DNA of 64,000 nucleotides from Yoonia sp034652275 (GTDB lineage: Bacteria > Pseudomonadota > Alphaproteobacteria > Rhodobacterales > Rhodobacteraceae). How positions within the stretch are numbered: the first letter of the stretch is position 1; each line of letters starts with the position of its first letter. Positions 9,021-17,018 of the stretch are shown here, one piece after another. A program made the position numbers and the translations under genes. The DNA lies in the NCBI RefSeq assembly GCF_034652275.1, contig NZ_JAXIWG010000001.1, forward strand, positions 124,001-188,000, read 5' to 3'. The notes under the pieces are model-generated. The model searched no databases. It had not been told where the DNA came from and was given only the letters and a program-made list of their open reading frames with translations.

Positions 9021-9073
9021 GCTTGCCTGCCATGTCTAGCAGCCCCCCTTCCGTCCGAGCATGGCAGGCGGGT
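9021..9073 (+). promoter_or_regulatory. Stem-loop between GTA capsid and gp6
   Basis: A perfect ten-base inverted repeat (GCCTGCCATG at 9025-9034, CATGGCAGGC at 9060-9069) extends by four wobble or Watson-Crick pairs in RNA, with a 25-base loop. It sits in the only sizeable gap (154 bases) of the structural operon after terL-portal. It may stabilise capsid mRNA or reduce read-through to later genes; no T-tract follows, so it is not a simple terminator. Confidence 0.55.
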
Positions 9074-9117
9074 CTGTGTCCGGGACAGCTGTGCCAAATG
9101 AATTTCGGAGCAAATCC

Positions 9118-9711
9118 ATGATGTTAGTCGAAGAAAACCCGGTATCCGATGCGGTCCTGCCGGTGGCGCAGCTGAAAGAACATCTGCGCCTTGCCACGGG
9201 CTTTGCCGATGATGCCGATCAGGACGGGCTGTTGTTGCGCCACCTGCGCGCCGCCATGGCCGCGATCGAGGCGCGCACGGGCAAGATCCTGATCGAGCGT
9301 GATTTCACATGGACGCTGCACGCCTGGCGCGATCCTGTCCGGCAGGTGCTGCCCGTGGCGCCGGTCAATGCCATCGTGCATGTGACGCGCGTGGCGCAGG
9401 ACGGCACCACGACTGTCACCGACCCCGCAGGATGGTATCTGGTGGCGGACGGGGCGCGGCCTGCGCTGGTGGCCAAGGGTGGCCTTTTGCCGGGCGTCCC
9501 GCCGCATGGGGCGCTGCGCATCGGGCTGATGGCGGGGTTCGGGCCGGAATGGTCAGACCTGCCGGCCGATCTGGCACAGGCGAGCCTGATGCTGGCTGCG
9601 CATCATTTCGATTGCCGCCATGACATGGGCGCGGCGCACAGCACGGTGCCTGCCGCGATCATGGCGCTGCTTGATCCGTACCGCGTGGTGCGGCTGGGGG
9701 CGCGCGCATGA
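9118..9711 (+). CDS. GTA head-tail connector (gp6)
   Basis: The 197-residue protein (197 from ATG 9118, 196 from ATG 9121) belongs to the phage head-tail connector/adaptor group of RcGTA gp6. It contains LKEHLRLATG followed by a region ending in ALLDPYRVVRLGA. It would sit below the portal. CGGAG at 9106-9110 is the ribosome site, so upstream in-frame ATG 9061 is less likely. Its stop overlaps the next ATG (ATGA at 9708). Confidence 0.88.
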   Translation: MMLVEENPVSDAVLPVAQLKEHLRLATGFADDADQDGLLLRHLRAAMAAIEARTGKILIERDFTWTLHAWRDPVRQVLPVAPVNAIVHVTRVAQDGTTTVTDPAGWYLVADGARPALVAKGGLLPGVPPHGALRIGLMAGFGPEWSDLPADLAQASLMLAAHHFDCRHDMGAAHSTVPAAIMALLDPYRVVRLGARA

Positions 9712-10046
9712 GCATCCCCCAGATGACCCGCGCGCTGGTGCTGGAACACCGCGTGCAGACCCCCGATGGTGCAGGCGGGTTTACCAGCGACTGGCAGCCT
9801 TTGGGCCGAGTCTGGGCCGCGATCAAGCCCGGCACGGGGCGCGAGGCTGTGGCGCTTTCGGCAAGCCTGTCGCGCGTGCCTTACCAGATCATCCTGCGCG
9901 CCGCCCCCGTGGGTGCGCCGTCACGCCCGCAGCCGGGGCAAAGGTTCCGGCAGGGCGCGCGGCTTTTCGGGATCAGTGCCGTGACCGAAGCCGATGACAA
10001 GGGCCTTTACCTGACCTGCACCGCAACCGAGGAGGTGGCCACATGA
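9708..10046 (+). CDS. GTA head-tail adaptor / head closure protein (gp7)
   Basis: The 112-residue beta-rich protein resembles the phage head closure family: LVLEHRVQTPDGAGGFTSDWQ and RVWAAIKPGTGREA are typical. It would join the connector ring to the tail. Both ends overlap neighbours by four bases (ATGA), so translation is probably coupled across gp6-gp7-gp8. Confidence 0.9.
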   Translation: MSIPQMTRALVLEHRVQTPDGAGGFTSDWQPLGRVWAAIKPGTGREAVALSASLSRVPYQIILRAAPVGAPSRPQPGQRFRQGARLFGISAVTEADDKGLYLTCTATEEVAT

Positions 10047-10456
10047 CCTATGCTGTCGCTGCCGCCCTGCAAACAGCGGTTTATACGCGGCTTACGGCCG
10101 ACCCCGCGCTTGCCGCCCTTGTGGGGGCTGCGATCTATGACGCGGTGCCTGCGGGCACCCTGCCGCCGCTTTATGTCGTCATCGGCAACGAGGATGTGCG
10201 CGATGCCTCTGACAAGACCGGCAGTGGCGCCGATCACGCGCTGGCCATCAACGTGCTGAGCGAGGCGGCAGGTTTCGCCGGTGCCAAGGTCGCCGCTGGC
10301 GCTGTTTGCGATGCGCTTTTGGGTGCGCCGATGACGCTGGTGCGCGGCACGCTTGTCAGCCTCAATTTCACCAAGGCCAAGGCCCTGCGCACGACCACCG
10401 GCAACATGCGCCAGATCACGCTGATCTTTCGCGCCCGCGTGGCCGACGACGTTTAA
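10043..10456 (+). CDS. GTA tail terminator protein (gp8, DUF3168)
   Basis: The 137-residue DUF3168 protein matches RcGTA gp8, which caps the tail tube at the head end. Typical features are an N-terminal ALQTAVYTRLTADPALAAL helix and a C-terminal KALRTTTGNMRQITLIFRARV strand. It overlaps gp7 by four bases. The tail tube gene follows after 22 bases with its own ribosome site. Confidence 0.9.
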   Translation: MTYAVAAALQTAVYTRLTADPALAALVGAAIYDAVPAGTLPPLYVVIGNEDVRDASDKTGSGADHALAINVLSEAAGFAGAKVAAGAVCDALLGAPMTLVRGTLVSLNFTKAKALRTTTGNMRQITLIFRARVADDV

Positions 10457-10478
10457 CCCCCGATAAAGGAGAGCCCCG

Positions 10479-10895
10479 ATGGTGGCCCAGAACGGAAAAG
10501 ACCTGCTTATCAAGATCGACATGACCGGCGACGGCCAGTTCGAAACGCTGGCAGGCCTGCGCGCGACGCGGATCAGCCTGAATGCCGAAACGGTGGATGT
10601 GACCAGCCTCGACAGCAGCGGCGGCTGGCGGCAGTTGCTGGGGGGGGCGGGGGTGAAAACCGCCGCGATTTCCGGCTCTGGCGTGTTCAAGGATGATGCG
10701 ACGGACGAACGCGCGCGCCAGATCTTTTTCGGCGGGTTGATGCCCGATTTTCAGGTCATCATCCCCGGTTTCGGCACGCTGCAAGGCGCGTTCCAGATCA
10801 CCGGCATCGACTATGCGGGCAGCCATAACGGGGAAGCGACCTACGAAGTCTCGCTCGCCTCTGCGGGGGCCTTGCAATTCGTGGCGCTGCTTTGA
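10479..10895 (+). CDS. GTA major tail tube protein (gp9)
   Basis: The 138-residue protein fits the phage major tail protein family. It starts MVAQNGKDLLIKIDM and contains DVTSLDSSGGWRQLL and an immunoglobulin-like beta pattern. It would polymerise into the short GTA tail tube. AAAGGAGAG upstream is a strong ribosome site, in keeping with a highly made structural protein. Confidence 0.93.
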   Translation: MVAQNGKDLLIKIDMTGDGQFETLAGLRATRISLNAETVDVTSLDSSGGWRQLLGGAGVKTAAISGSGVFKDDATDERARQIFFGGLMPDFQVIIPGFGTLQGAFQITGIDYAGSHNGEATYEVSLASAGALQFVALL

Positions 10896-11209
10896 TGGCC
10901 AATCCTTTCACGGGCGAGGTCGCGGTGACCATCGGTGACACCGTGATTGATGCCAAATTGACGCTGGGCGCGCTGGCGGAGCTGGAATCAAACCTGCAAA
11001 CCGGATCGCTGGTCGATCTGGTGGCGCGGTTCGAGGGTGGCGTTTTTTCCAGCCGCGACGTGATGGCCGTGATCGTGGCAGGGCTGCGCGGCGGTGGCTG
11101 GCGCGGGCAGGCGGGGGATCTTTTGGCGGTGGATTTCCCCGGCGGGCCGCTGGGTGCTGCGAAACTGGCCGCGACCCTGCTTGCGCGGGCCTTCACGGTG
11201 CCGGAATGA
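10895..11209 (+). CDS. GTA tail assembly protein (gp10)
   Basis: The 104-residue protein matches the GTA gp10 family (phage tail-tube chaperone-like), with the pattern KLTLGALAELESNLQTGSL. The ATG at 10895 overlaps the last base of the gp9 stop; a TTG three bases earlier is also possible. gp10 and the following gp10.1 sit where siphophages encode the tail assembly chaperone pair, just before the tape measure gene. Confidence 0.88.
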   Translation: MANPFTGEVAVTIGDTVIDAKLTLGALAELESNLQTGSLVDLVARFEGGVFSSRDVMAVIVAGLRGGGWRGQAGDLLAVDFPGGPLGAAKLAATLLARAFTVPE

Positions 11210-11415
11210 CGCCACTCGACTGGGCAGGGCTGATGCGTGCGGGGCTGTGTAGCTTGCGCCTGCCGCCCGCGACCTTCTGGGCGCTGACGCCTGCGGAACT
11301 GCAACTGATGCTGGGCGCGCAGGCGGGGCCTGCCCCCATGACGCGCGCGGGCCTTGATGCTTTGGCGCGCGCCTTTCCCGATGATCCGAAAGGGGATGAT
11401 GATGAGCGATCTTGA
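11206..11415 (+). CDS. GTA tail assembly chaperone-like protein (gp10.1)
   Basis: The 69-residue protein begins MTPLDWAGLMRAGL and contains PATFWALTPAELQLMLG, which is typical of the phage tail assembly chaperone family found in RcGTA. It overlaps gp10 by four bases and its last codons overlap the start of the tape measure gene. It probably keeps the tape measure protein soluble during tail assembly. Confidence 0.88.
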   Translation: MTPLDWAGLMRAGLCSLRLPPATFWALTPAELQLMLGAQAGPAPMTRAGLDALARAFPDDPKGDDDERS

Positions 11416-12058
11416 CCGGCTTGACGCCTTTGACAGCGATATTTCCGCGCTGGAACGCAGCCTTGGCGATGTGTCCGCCGTCACGGCCGCCTTTGATGCG
11501 CAGTTGCGCGGTACGCAGACAGCGCTGACCGATACGACCCGCGATCTGGGCAATCTCGAACGGGGGTTCTCGAACGGATTGCGCCGCGCGCTGGACGGGC
11601 TGGTGCTGGATGGCAAAAGCCTATCGGATGTGTTCGCCGGACTTGGGCGGTCGATGTCGGGCACGGTCTATAACGCCGCGCTGAAACCTGTGACCGACCA
11701 TTTCGGCGGGCTGCTGGCGGGCGGGCTGAACAGTCTTGTGTCCGGCCTGATGCCCTTTGCGGATGGTGCGCCGTTCTCGCAAGGCCGCGTGATGCCCTTC
11801 GCCAAGGGCGGCGTTGTATCCAGCCCCACGGCGTTCCCGATGCGCGGCGGCACCGGATTGATGGGCGAGGCGGGGCCAGAGGCGATCATGCCGCTTGCAC
11901 GCGGGGCGGACGGGCGGCTGGGTGTGCGCGGCGGTGGCGGGGCGGTGAATGTCACCATGCATATCACCACGCCCGATGTGCAGGGCTTCCAGCGCAGCCA
12001 GTCGCAGATCGCGCAGCAACTGGCGCGTGCGATGCAACGCGGCCAGCGCAACAGCTAA
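11402..12058 (+). CDS. GTA tape measure protein (gp11)
   Basis: The 218-residue protein sets tail length and is short because the GTA tail is short. An N-terminal helical part (LDRLDAFDSDISALERSLGD) is followed by a hydrophobic centre and a Gly-rich C-terminus with FAKGGVVSSPTAFPM and GLMGEAGPEAIMPL, motifs shared by tape measure ends. AAAGGGG precedes a run of three ATG codons (11396, 11399, 11402); the last gives MSDLDRL and is preferred. Confidence 0.92.
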   Translation: MSDLDRLDAFDSDISALERSLGDVSAVTAAFDAQLRGTQTALTDTTRDLGNLERGFSNGLRRALDGLVLDGKSLSDVFAGLGRSMSGTVYNAALKPVTDHFGGLLAGGLNSLVSGLMPFADGAPFSQGRVMPFAKGGVVSSPTAFPMRGGTGLMGEAGPEAIMPLARGADGRLGVRGGGGAVNVTMHITTPDVQGFQRSQSQIAQQLARAMQRGQRNS

Positions 12059-12068
12059 GGAATAAGCG

Positions 12069-12698
12069 ATGTTTCACGAGATCAGATTTCCTGCCAACCT
12101 GTCGTTTGGCGCCACGGGCGGGCCGGAAAGGCGCACCGAGGTGGTCACACTCGCCAACGGATACGAGGAACGCAACACGCCCTGGGCCCATTCGCGCAGG
12201 CGCTACGACGCGGGGCTTGGGCTCAGCGCGCTGGACGATCTGGCAACACTCATCGCGTTTTTCGAGGCGCGTCAGGGCCAGTTGATCGGTTTCCGCTGGA
12301 AGGACTGGTCGGATTACAAATCCTGCCTGCCATCGCAGGATACCGCAGGGCCGGACCAGCTGATCGGCGTGGGTGACGAGGTGAGGCGCGATTTCCAGCT
12401 TTCAAAAACCTACCGGTCGGGCGAGACGGTCTATGTCCGCCCCATCACCAAACCCGTCGCAGGCTCGATCCGCGTCAGCCGTGGCGGTGATCCGATGGTC
12501 GCGGGGGTGGATTACACCGTGGATGCGGCCACAGGCGTCGTCAGCTTTGCCGACGCGCCCGACATCGGCGCGGAAATCAGGGCAGGGTTCGAATTCGACG
12601 TGCCGGTGCGTTTTGCCACGGACACGATCCGCACATCCATGTCGCGCTTTCAGGCGGGCGAGGCCCCCGACGTGCCGGTGATCGAGGTGCGGATATGA
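12069..12698 (+). CDS. GTA distal tail protein (gp12, DUF2460)
   Basis: The 209-residue DUF2460 protein matches RcGTA gp12, which forms the ring at the distal end of the tail tube. The family pattern is clear: MFHEIRFPANLSFGATGGPE, then NGYEERNTPWAHSRRRYDAG and FRWKDWSDY. AAGGAATAAGCG precedes the start. Its stop overlaps the gp13 start (ATGA). Confidence 0.94.
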   Translation: MFHEIRFPANLSFGATGGPERRTEVVTLANGYEERNTPWAHSRRRYDAGLGLSALDDLATLIAFFEARQGQLIGFRWKDWSDYKSCLPSQDTAGPDQLIGVGDEVRRDFQLSKTYRSGETVYVRPITKPVAGSIRVSRGGDPMVAGVDYTVDAATGVVSFADAPDIGAEIRAGFEFDVPVRFATDTIRTSMSRFQAGEAPDVPVIEVRI

Positions 12699-13576
12699 CC
12701 GCCCTTGCCGCACATCTGGCGGGCGGAGCGACGCAAACCTGCCATTGCTGGGCCGTGACGCGCCGTGATGGCGTGACCTTGGGGTTCACCGACCACGATC
12801 TGCCGCTGGCCTTCGACGGGATCCATTTTGCGCCGGAATCGGGCCTTTCAGCGCGGGCCTTGTCCAGCACCACGGGGCTGTCGGTGAACAACACCGACGC
12901 GCTGGGCGCTTTGTCGTCAGATGCGATCACGGAAAGCGACATCACCGCTGGCCGCTATGACGGGGCCGAAGTGCGCATCTGGCTGGTGCGCTGGGACGCA
13001 GTGGCCGACCGCGCGCTGAAATTCGCAGGGACCTTGGGCGAGATCACCCGCGCCAAGGGTGGCTTTCAGGCCGAACTCCGCGGGCTGACCGAGATGCTGA
13101 ACCAGCCGCAGGGGCGCAGTTATCTGACGCAATGTTCCGCCGTGCTGGGGGATGCGCGCTGCCGGTTCGCGCTGGATGATCCTGGTTACCAGTTCAGCGC
13201 GCAGCCCGTGGCAGTGCAGGATAACCGCGTTTTCTGGTTCGCGGGGCAGGCCACGTTCAACGATGGCTGGTTCGAGGCGGGGCAGTTGCTGGTCACAACG
13301 GGCCCTGCCGCTGGCCTGTCGGCGGTGGTGCAATCCGACCGGCTGATGGACGGGCTGCGCGAAATCACGCTGTGGGACCCGATCCGCGCGGGCGTGGGTG
13401 TGGCGGATGTGCTGACCCTGACCGCGGGCTGCGACAAGGCGGCTGTGACCTGCCGCGTGAAATTCGCCAATCTGCTAAACTTTCAGGGCTTTCCCGATAT
13501 TCCGGGTGATGACTGGCTGGTCGCCGTGCCACGCAGCGACAGCAACCTGACCGGCCAGAGCAGGCGCAACCCATGA
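12695..13576 (+). CDS. GTA hub protein (gp13, DUF2163)
   Basis: The 293-residue protein carries a DUF2163 N-terminal region and a phage-type BR0599 C-terminus, as in RcGTA gp13, the trimeric hub of the baseplate. Several cysteines in the second half (SYLTQCSAVLGDARC, LTAGCDKAAVTC) fit the pattern of tail hub proteins of the lambda gpL type that bind an Fe-S cluster; that role is inferred here. It overlaps both neighbours by four bases. Confidence 0.92.
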   Translation: MTALAAHLAGGATQTCHCWAVTRRDGVTLGFTDHDLPLAFDGIHFAPESGLSARALSSTTGLSVNNTDALGALSSDAITESDITAGRYDGAEVRIWLVRWDAVADRALKFAGTLGEITRAKGGFQAELRGLTEMLNQPQGRSYLTQCSAVLGDARCRFALDDPGYQFSAQPVAVQDNRVFWFAGQATFNDGWFEAGQLLVTTGPAAGLSAVVQSDRLMDGLREITLWDPIRAGVGVADVLTLTAGCDKAAVTCRVKFANLLNFQGFPDIPGDDWLVAVPRSDSNLTGQSRRNP

Positions 13577-14007
13577 CGCCGCCTGTCGTGGCCGCCGCGC
13601 GGGACTGGATCGGAACGCCCTACATGCATCAAGCCGCGACCAAAGGCGTCGGCTGCGATTGTCTGGGGCTGTTGCGCGGGCTTTGGCGCGAACTCCACGG
13701 GGCAGAGCCGGAACAGGTGCCAGCCTATACCCCCGACTGGTCTGAACCGCAGGGGCAGGAGCGGCTGTGGCAGGCGGCGCTGCGCCATATGCCGCCTGCG
13801 ACGGGCGCGCTGGCCGCGGGCGATGTGCTGCTGTTTCGGATGCGTGCGGGCGGGGTGGCCAAACACCTCGGGCTAGTCTCGGCCACAGGCGACGCCCCCG
13901 CGTTCATCCACGCCTATAGCGGACACGGCGTTGTCGAAAGCCCGCTCAGCGCCCCTTGGGCGCGCCGGATCGCGGCGCGTTTTCATTTCACGCAAAGGAT
14001 CATCTGA
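13573..14007 (+). CDS. GTA cell-wall peptidase (gp14, NlpC/P60)
   Basis: The 144-residue NlpC/P60 cysteine peptidase probably opens the recipient's peptidoglycan during DNA entry. The catalytic Cys lies in VGCDCLGLL, the His in AKHLGLV, and a second conserved His in FIHAYSG. It follows the hub gene with a four-base overlap and precedes the tail-tip gene by one base, with AAAGGA at 13994-13999 serving the latter. Confidence 0.94.
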   Translation: MTPPVVAAARDWIGTPYMHQAATKGVGCDCLGLLRGLWRELHGAEPEQVPAYTPDWSEPQGQERLWQAALRHMPPATGALAAGDVLLFRMRAGGVAKHLGLVSATGDAPAFIHAYSGHGVVESPLSAPWARRIAARFHFTQRII

Positions 14008-14008
14008 T

Positions 14009-15786
14009 ATGGCAACGATCGTTTTGTCAGCCGCAGGCATGGCGCTGGGCGGGTCCATCGGCGGCACCGTGATGGGGCTGTCGATGGCGGTCGCGGGCCG
14101 TGCTGCAGGGGCCATGATCGGCGCGCGGATCGACCAGCGCCTGATGGGGTCGGGCAGCGATGCAGTGGAAACGGGCCGGGTGGACCGGTTCCGCCTGACG
14201 GGGGCCGCCGAAGGCAGCGACATCGGGCAGGTTTATGGCCGCATGCGCGTCGGCGGCCAAGTCATCTGGGCCAGCCATTTCACCCAATCGAGCACGACGA
14301 CCGGCGGTGGCAAAGGCGCGCCTGCCGCCCCAAAGACCACGACCTACAGCTACCGTGTCAGCTTTGCCGTGGCCTTGTGCGAGGGACCGATCAGCCGCGT
14401 GGGCCGGATCTGGGCGGATGGCGTGGAAATCGCGCCCGACGATCTGAACATGCGCGTCTATACCGGCAGCGCCGACCAGTTCCCCGACCCCAAGATGGTC
14501 GCCGTCGAAGGCGCAGGCAACGTCCCCGCCTATCGCGGCACCGCCTATGTGGTGATCGAGGATCTGGATCTGGGCACGTTCGGCAACCGCGTCCCGCAAC
14601 TGACATTCGAGGTGATCCGTGCAAGGCTGGACGGCGGGCTTGGCGCAGCCGTGCAAGGCGTCGCCCTGATCCCCGGCACCGGCGAATACGGGTTGGCCAC
14701 GCGGCCGGTGTACCTCTCGCCGCGCTATGGCGAACAGGTAGCGGTGAATATGAACGCACCCTCTGGCCAGACCGATTACAGCCATGCGATGGACGCGCTG
14801 GAAGGCGATCTGCCCGCCTGCAAATCGCTGGTGCTGGTGGTGTCGTGGTTTGGCGATGACCTGCGCTGTGGCAATTGCGCCGTGCTGCCAAAGGTCGAAC
14901 AGACCGACGTCGACGCGCAGGCGATGCCGTGGCGCGTCTCGGGGCTTTCGCGCGCGACGGCGCAGCCTGTGGCCTTTGACGCAGGCGCGCCTGTCTATGG
15001 TGGCACGCCTGCGGATGCCGCTGTGGTCGAGGCGATCATCGACCAGCGCGCGCGCGGCATTGCCACGGTGTTTTATCCGTTCATCCTGATGGAACAGCTG
15101 GCGGGCAACACGCTGCCCGATCCGTGGACAGGCACCATTGGCCAGCCCGCCTTGCCATGGCGCGGGCGGATCACGGCGGCGGGGAACGGCACAGCGACAG
15201 CGGCGGCCGAGGTAGCGGCGTTCATGGGCACGGCCCAGCCTGCGCAGTTCAGCGTGCACGGCACACGGGTCGATTACACCGGCCCCGCGACGGGCGGGTA
15301 TCGGCGGTTCATCCTGCACTATGCGCATCTGTGTGCTGCGGCGGGCGGCGTGGATGCCTTTTGCATCGGCTCTGAGATGCGCGGGCTGACGCAGGTGCGC
15401 GGGGCGGACGGCAGCTTTCCTGCCGTGGCAGCCTTGCGCGCGCTTGCCGCCGATGTGCGCGCGATCCTTGGGCCTGCGTGCAAGATCAGCTATGCCGCCG
15501 ACTGGTCGGAATATCACGGGTATCAGCCCGCAGGGACGGGCGACAAGATTTTCCACCTCGACCCGCTTTGGGCCGACCAGAACATCGATTTCATCGGGAT
15601 CGACAATTACATGCCGCTCGCCGATTGGCGTGATGGCGATACCCATGCCGATGCAGGCGCAGGCACGATCCATGATCTGGCCTATCTGCGCGGCAATATC
15701 GCAGGCGGCGAAGGCTATGACTGGTACTATCCCACGCCCGAAGCCCGCGATGCCCAACGCCGTGAACCGATTACCGATGGTCTGGG
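14009..15786 (+). pseudogene. GTA tail-tip megatron protein gp15, 5' part (interrupted by IS)
   Basis: This is the N-terminal half of the giant GTA tail-tip protein. It reads MATIVLSAAGMALGG, then the conserved tail-protein region and the start of the TIM-barrel domain (ILHYAHL, AFCIGSEMRGLTQVRG, DFIGIDNYMPLADWRDG). After codon 592 the IS supplies Gly-Glu and a TAG at 15791-15793. The truncated product would be 594 residues and lack the rest of the barrel and the whole C-terminal half. Joining base 15786 to 17019 restores a 1287-residue frame close to RcGTA gp15 (about 1300). Confidence 0.95.
15784..15786. repeat. Target site duplication GGG, left copy
   Basis: GGG directly flanks the left end of the IS; the matching copy is at 17016-17018. 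A three-base duplication is normal for IS3-family elements. Confidence 0.85.
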
Positions 15787-15811
15787 TGAATAGCCCCTAG
15801 ATTTGTAGAGG
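15787..15811 (+). repeat. IS left terminal inverted repeat
   Basis: It begins TGAATAGCCCCTAGATTTG and pairs with the right end at 16991-17015. The outer 14 bases are identical and the remainder aligns with one gap. Confidence 0.88.
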
Positions 15812-15838
15812 CCTTGCTTGGTAATTTTGGAAGCAAGG
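15812..15838 (+). promoter_or_regulatory. Hairpin masking the IS orfA ribosome site
   Basis: CCTTGCTT (15812-15819) is perfectly complementary to AAGCAAGG (15831-15838), which overlaps the AAGGAGG ribosome site of orfA. In RNA entering from outside the element, this stem would limit transposase translation. Confidence 0.6.
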
Positions 15839-15846
15839 AGGACGAG

Positions 15847-16125
15847 ATGTCCGCAAACAAATTCACAGACGAGTTCAAGCGCGATGCAGTGGCCCAAGTC
15901 GAGGATCGGGGTTACCCGGTGCGCGAGGTGGCCGAGCGATTGGGCGTCAGCACGAAGTCGATCTATACTTGGCAGAAGCTGTTTTCGCGCCCAGCGAAGG
16001 TGATCAAAGAAGTGGATGCGCAGGCCGACGAGATCCGCAGGCTCAAGCGTGATCTTGCCAGAGTGACGGAGGAACGGGACATCTTAAAAAAGGCGACCGC
16101 ATACTTCGCCAGGGAATCCCGGTGA
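15847..16125 (+). CDS. IS3-family transposase OrfA
   Basis: The 92-residue OrfA has an N-terminal helix-turn-helix of the transposase_8 type (FTDEFKRDAVAQVEDRG, VAERLGVSTKSIYTW) that binds the IS ends, then a charged coiled-coil or leucine-zipper-like helix (ADEIRRLKRDLARVTEERDILKK split over residues 55-78). AAGGAGGACGAG is the ribosome site. Near its end the slippery heptamer A-AAA-AAG (16086-16092) would send some ribosomes into the -1 frame to make the OrfAB transposase. Confidence 0.95.
   Translation: MSANKFTDEFKRDAVAQVEDRGYPVREVAERLGVSTKSIYTWQKLFSRPAKVIKEVDAQADEIRRLKRDLARVTEERDILKKATAYFARESR
16086..16092 (+). promoter_or_regulatory. Programmed -1 frameshift site A_AAA_AAG
   Basis: The heptamer is in the orfA frame as A AAA AAG (Leu-Lys-Lys). 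A slip of -1 leads into GDRILRQGIPVRYAF and on through orfB without a stop. This is the standard way IS3 elements make the full transposase. Confidence 0.85.
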
Positions 16126-16997
16126 GGTATGCGTTCATTGCGGAGAACCGGCTGATCTTTGCGGTCCGGGCGATGTGCCGGATGCTGCTTGTTCATCCCA
16201 GCGGCTTCTATGCGTGGCTGCGCGAACCCCTTTCCCAACGGGCGCTGGAGGATCAGCGTCAAACCGTGCTGCTGAAGCAGGCCTGGGATGACAGCGGCGA
16301 GGTGTATGGATACCGCAAGCTGCATGATGATCTGTGCGACCTCGGCGAAGACATCAGCCCCAACCGGGCGTGGCGGTTGGCCCGTCTGGCGGGCATAAGG
16401 GCCCAGATTGGTTACAAAAAGAAGCCGGGCTCTTACGGTGGCAGCCCTGCTGTCGTGGCGGCCAATACCCTAAACCGGGAGTTCGATGTCGATGCCCCTG
16501 ACCAGTTCTGGGTCACGGACATTACCTATATTCGCACCCATGAGGGGTTCCTGTATCTGGCCGTCGTGATCGATTTGTTTTCCCGGCGGGTGATCGGTTG
16601 GTCGATGCAGGGCCGCACCTATGCCGACCTGCCGCTGCAAGCCCTGCTCATGGCCGTCTGGCGGCGCAAACCAAAGACCAAGGTCCACGTGCATTCTGAC
16701 CAAGGTTCCCAGTTCACCAGCTATGAGTGGCAGGAGTTCCTCGAACAGCACAATCTGCTCCCCAGCATGAGCCGCCGTGGCAACTGCTGGGACAATGCTG
16801 TCGTCGAGAGCTTCTTCAACTTGCTGAAACGCGAACGCATCCGGCGCAGAAAGTATAAAACCCGCGAAGAAGCCCGCCGCGACGTGTTCGACTACATCGA
16901 GTTTTTCTACAACCCGCAGCGCAAACACGTTAGGAACGGAATGCTGTCACCGATCGCCTTCGAACAGCAGCAGAAACTGAAACTGCAAGGCGTCTAG
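16122..16997 (+). CDS. IS3-family transposase OrfB (DDE integrase core)
   Basis: The 291-residue catalytic part has an HTH_21 region (VYGYRKLHDDL) and an rve core. The DDE residues lie in WVTDITYI, HSDQGSQF and DNAVVESFFNLLKRE, with the Lys/Arg that follows the Glu in active members. The first codon shown is GTG overlapping the orfA stop, but the protein is more likely made as an OrfAB fusion through the upstream frameshift site. No internal stop or frameshift is seen. Confidence 0.95.
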   Translation: MRYAFIAENRLIFAVRAMCRMLLVHPSGFYAWLREPLSQRALEDQRQTVLLKQAWDDSGEVYGYRKLHDDLCDLGEDISPNRAWRLARLAGIRAQIGYKKKPGSYGGSPAVVAANTLNREFDVDAPDQFWVTDITYIRTHEGFLYLAVVIDLFSRRVIGWSMQGRTYADLPLQALLMAVWRRKPKTKVHVHSDQGSQFTSYEWQEFLEQHNLLPSMSRRGNCWDNAVVESFFNLLKRERIRRRKYKTREEARRDVFDYIEFFYNPQRKHVRNGMLSPIAFEQQQKLKLQGV

Positions 16998-17015
16998 CAA
17001 ACTAGGGGCTATTCA
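16991..17015 (-). repeat. IS right terminal inverted repeat
   Basis: It ends in CTAGGGGCTATTCA, the exact complement of the outer 14 bases of the left end. The orfB stop lies at 16995-16997, within the repeat. Confidence 0.88.
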
Positions 17016-17018
17016 GGG
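17016..17018. repeat. Target site duplication GGG, right copy
   Basis: This is the second copy of the GGG found at 15784-15786. One copy must be removed with the IS to rebuild CTG GGC GAG (Leu-Gly-Glu) in gp15. Confidence 0.85.

Larger units (their letters stand above)
15787..17015 (+). mobile_element. IS3-family insertion sequence in GTA gp15
   Basis: The element is 1229 bp. Its ends are inverted repeats: the first 14 bases (TGAATAGCCCCTAG) match the complement of the last 14 exactly, and similarity continues with one gap to about 24 bases. It carries orfA and orfB in overlapping frames linked by an A-AAA-AAG slippery site at 16086-16092, as in IS3-family elements. It is inserted in the same orientation as the GTA operon. 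All functional parts (ends, HTH, DDE residues, frameshift site) look intact, so it is probably active or recently so. Confidence 0.95.

Noticed and set aside
11402..12058. Tape measure protein seems too short (218 residues), possibly broken
   Set aside because: RcGTA gp11 is also about this size because the GTA tail is short; start, end motifs and frame are all intact.
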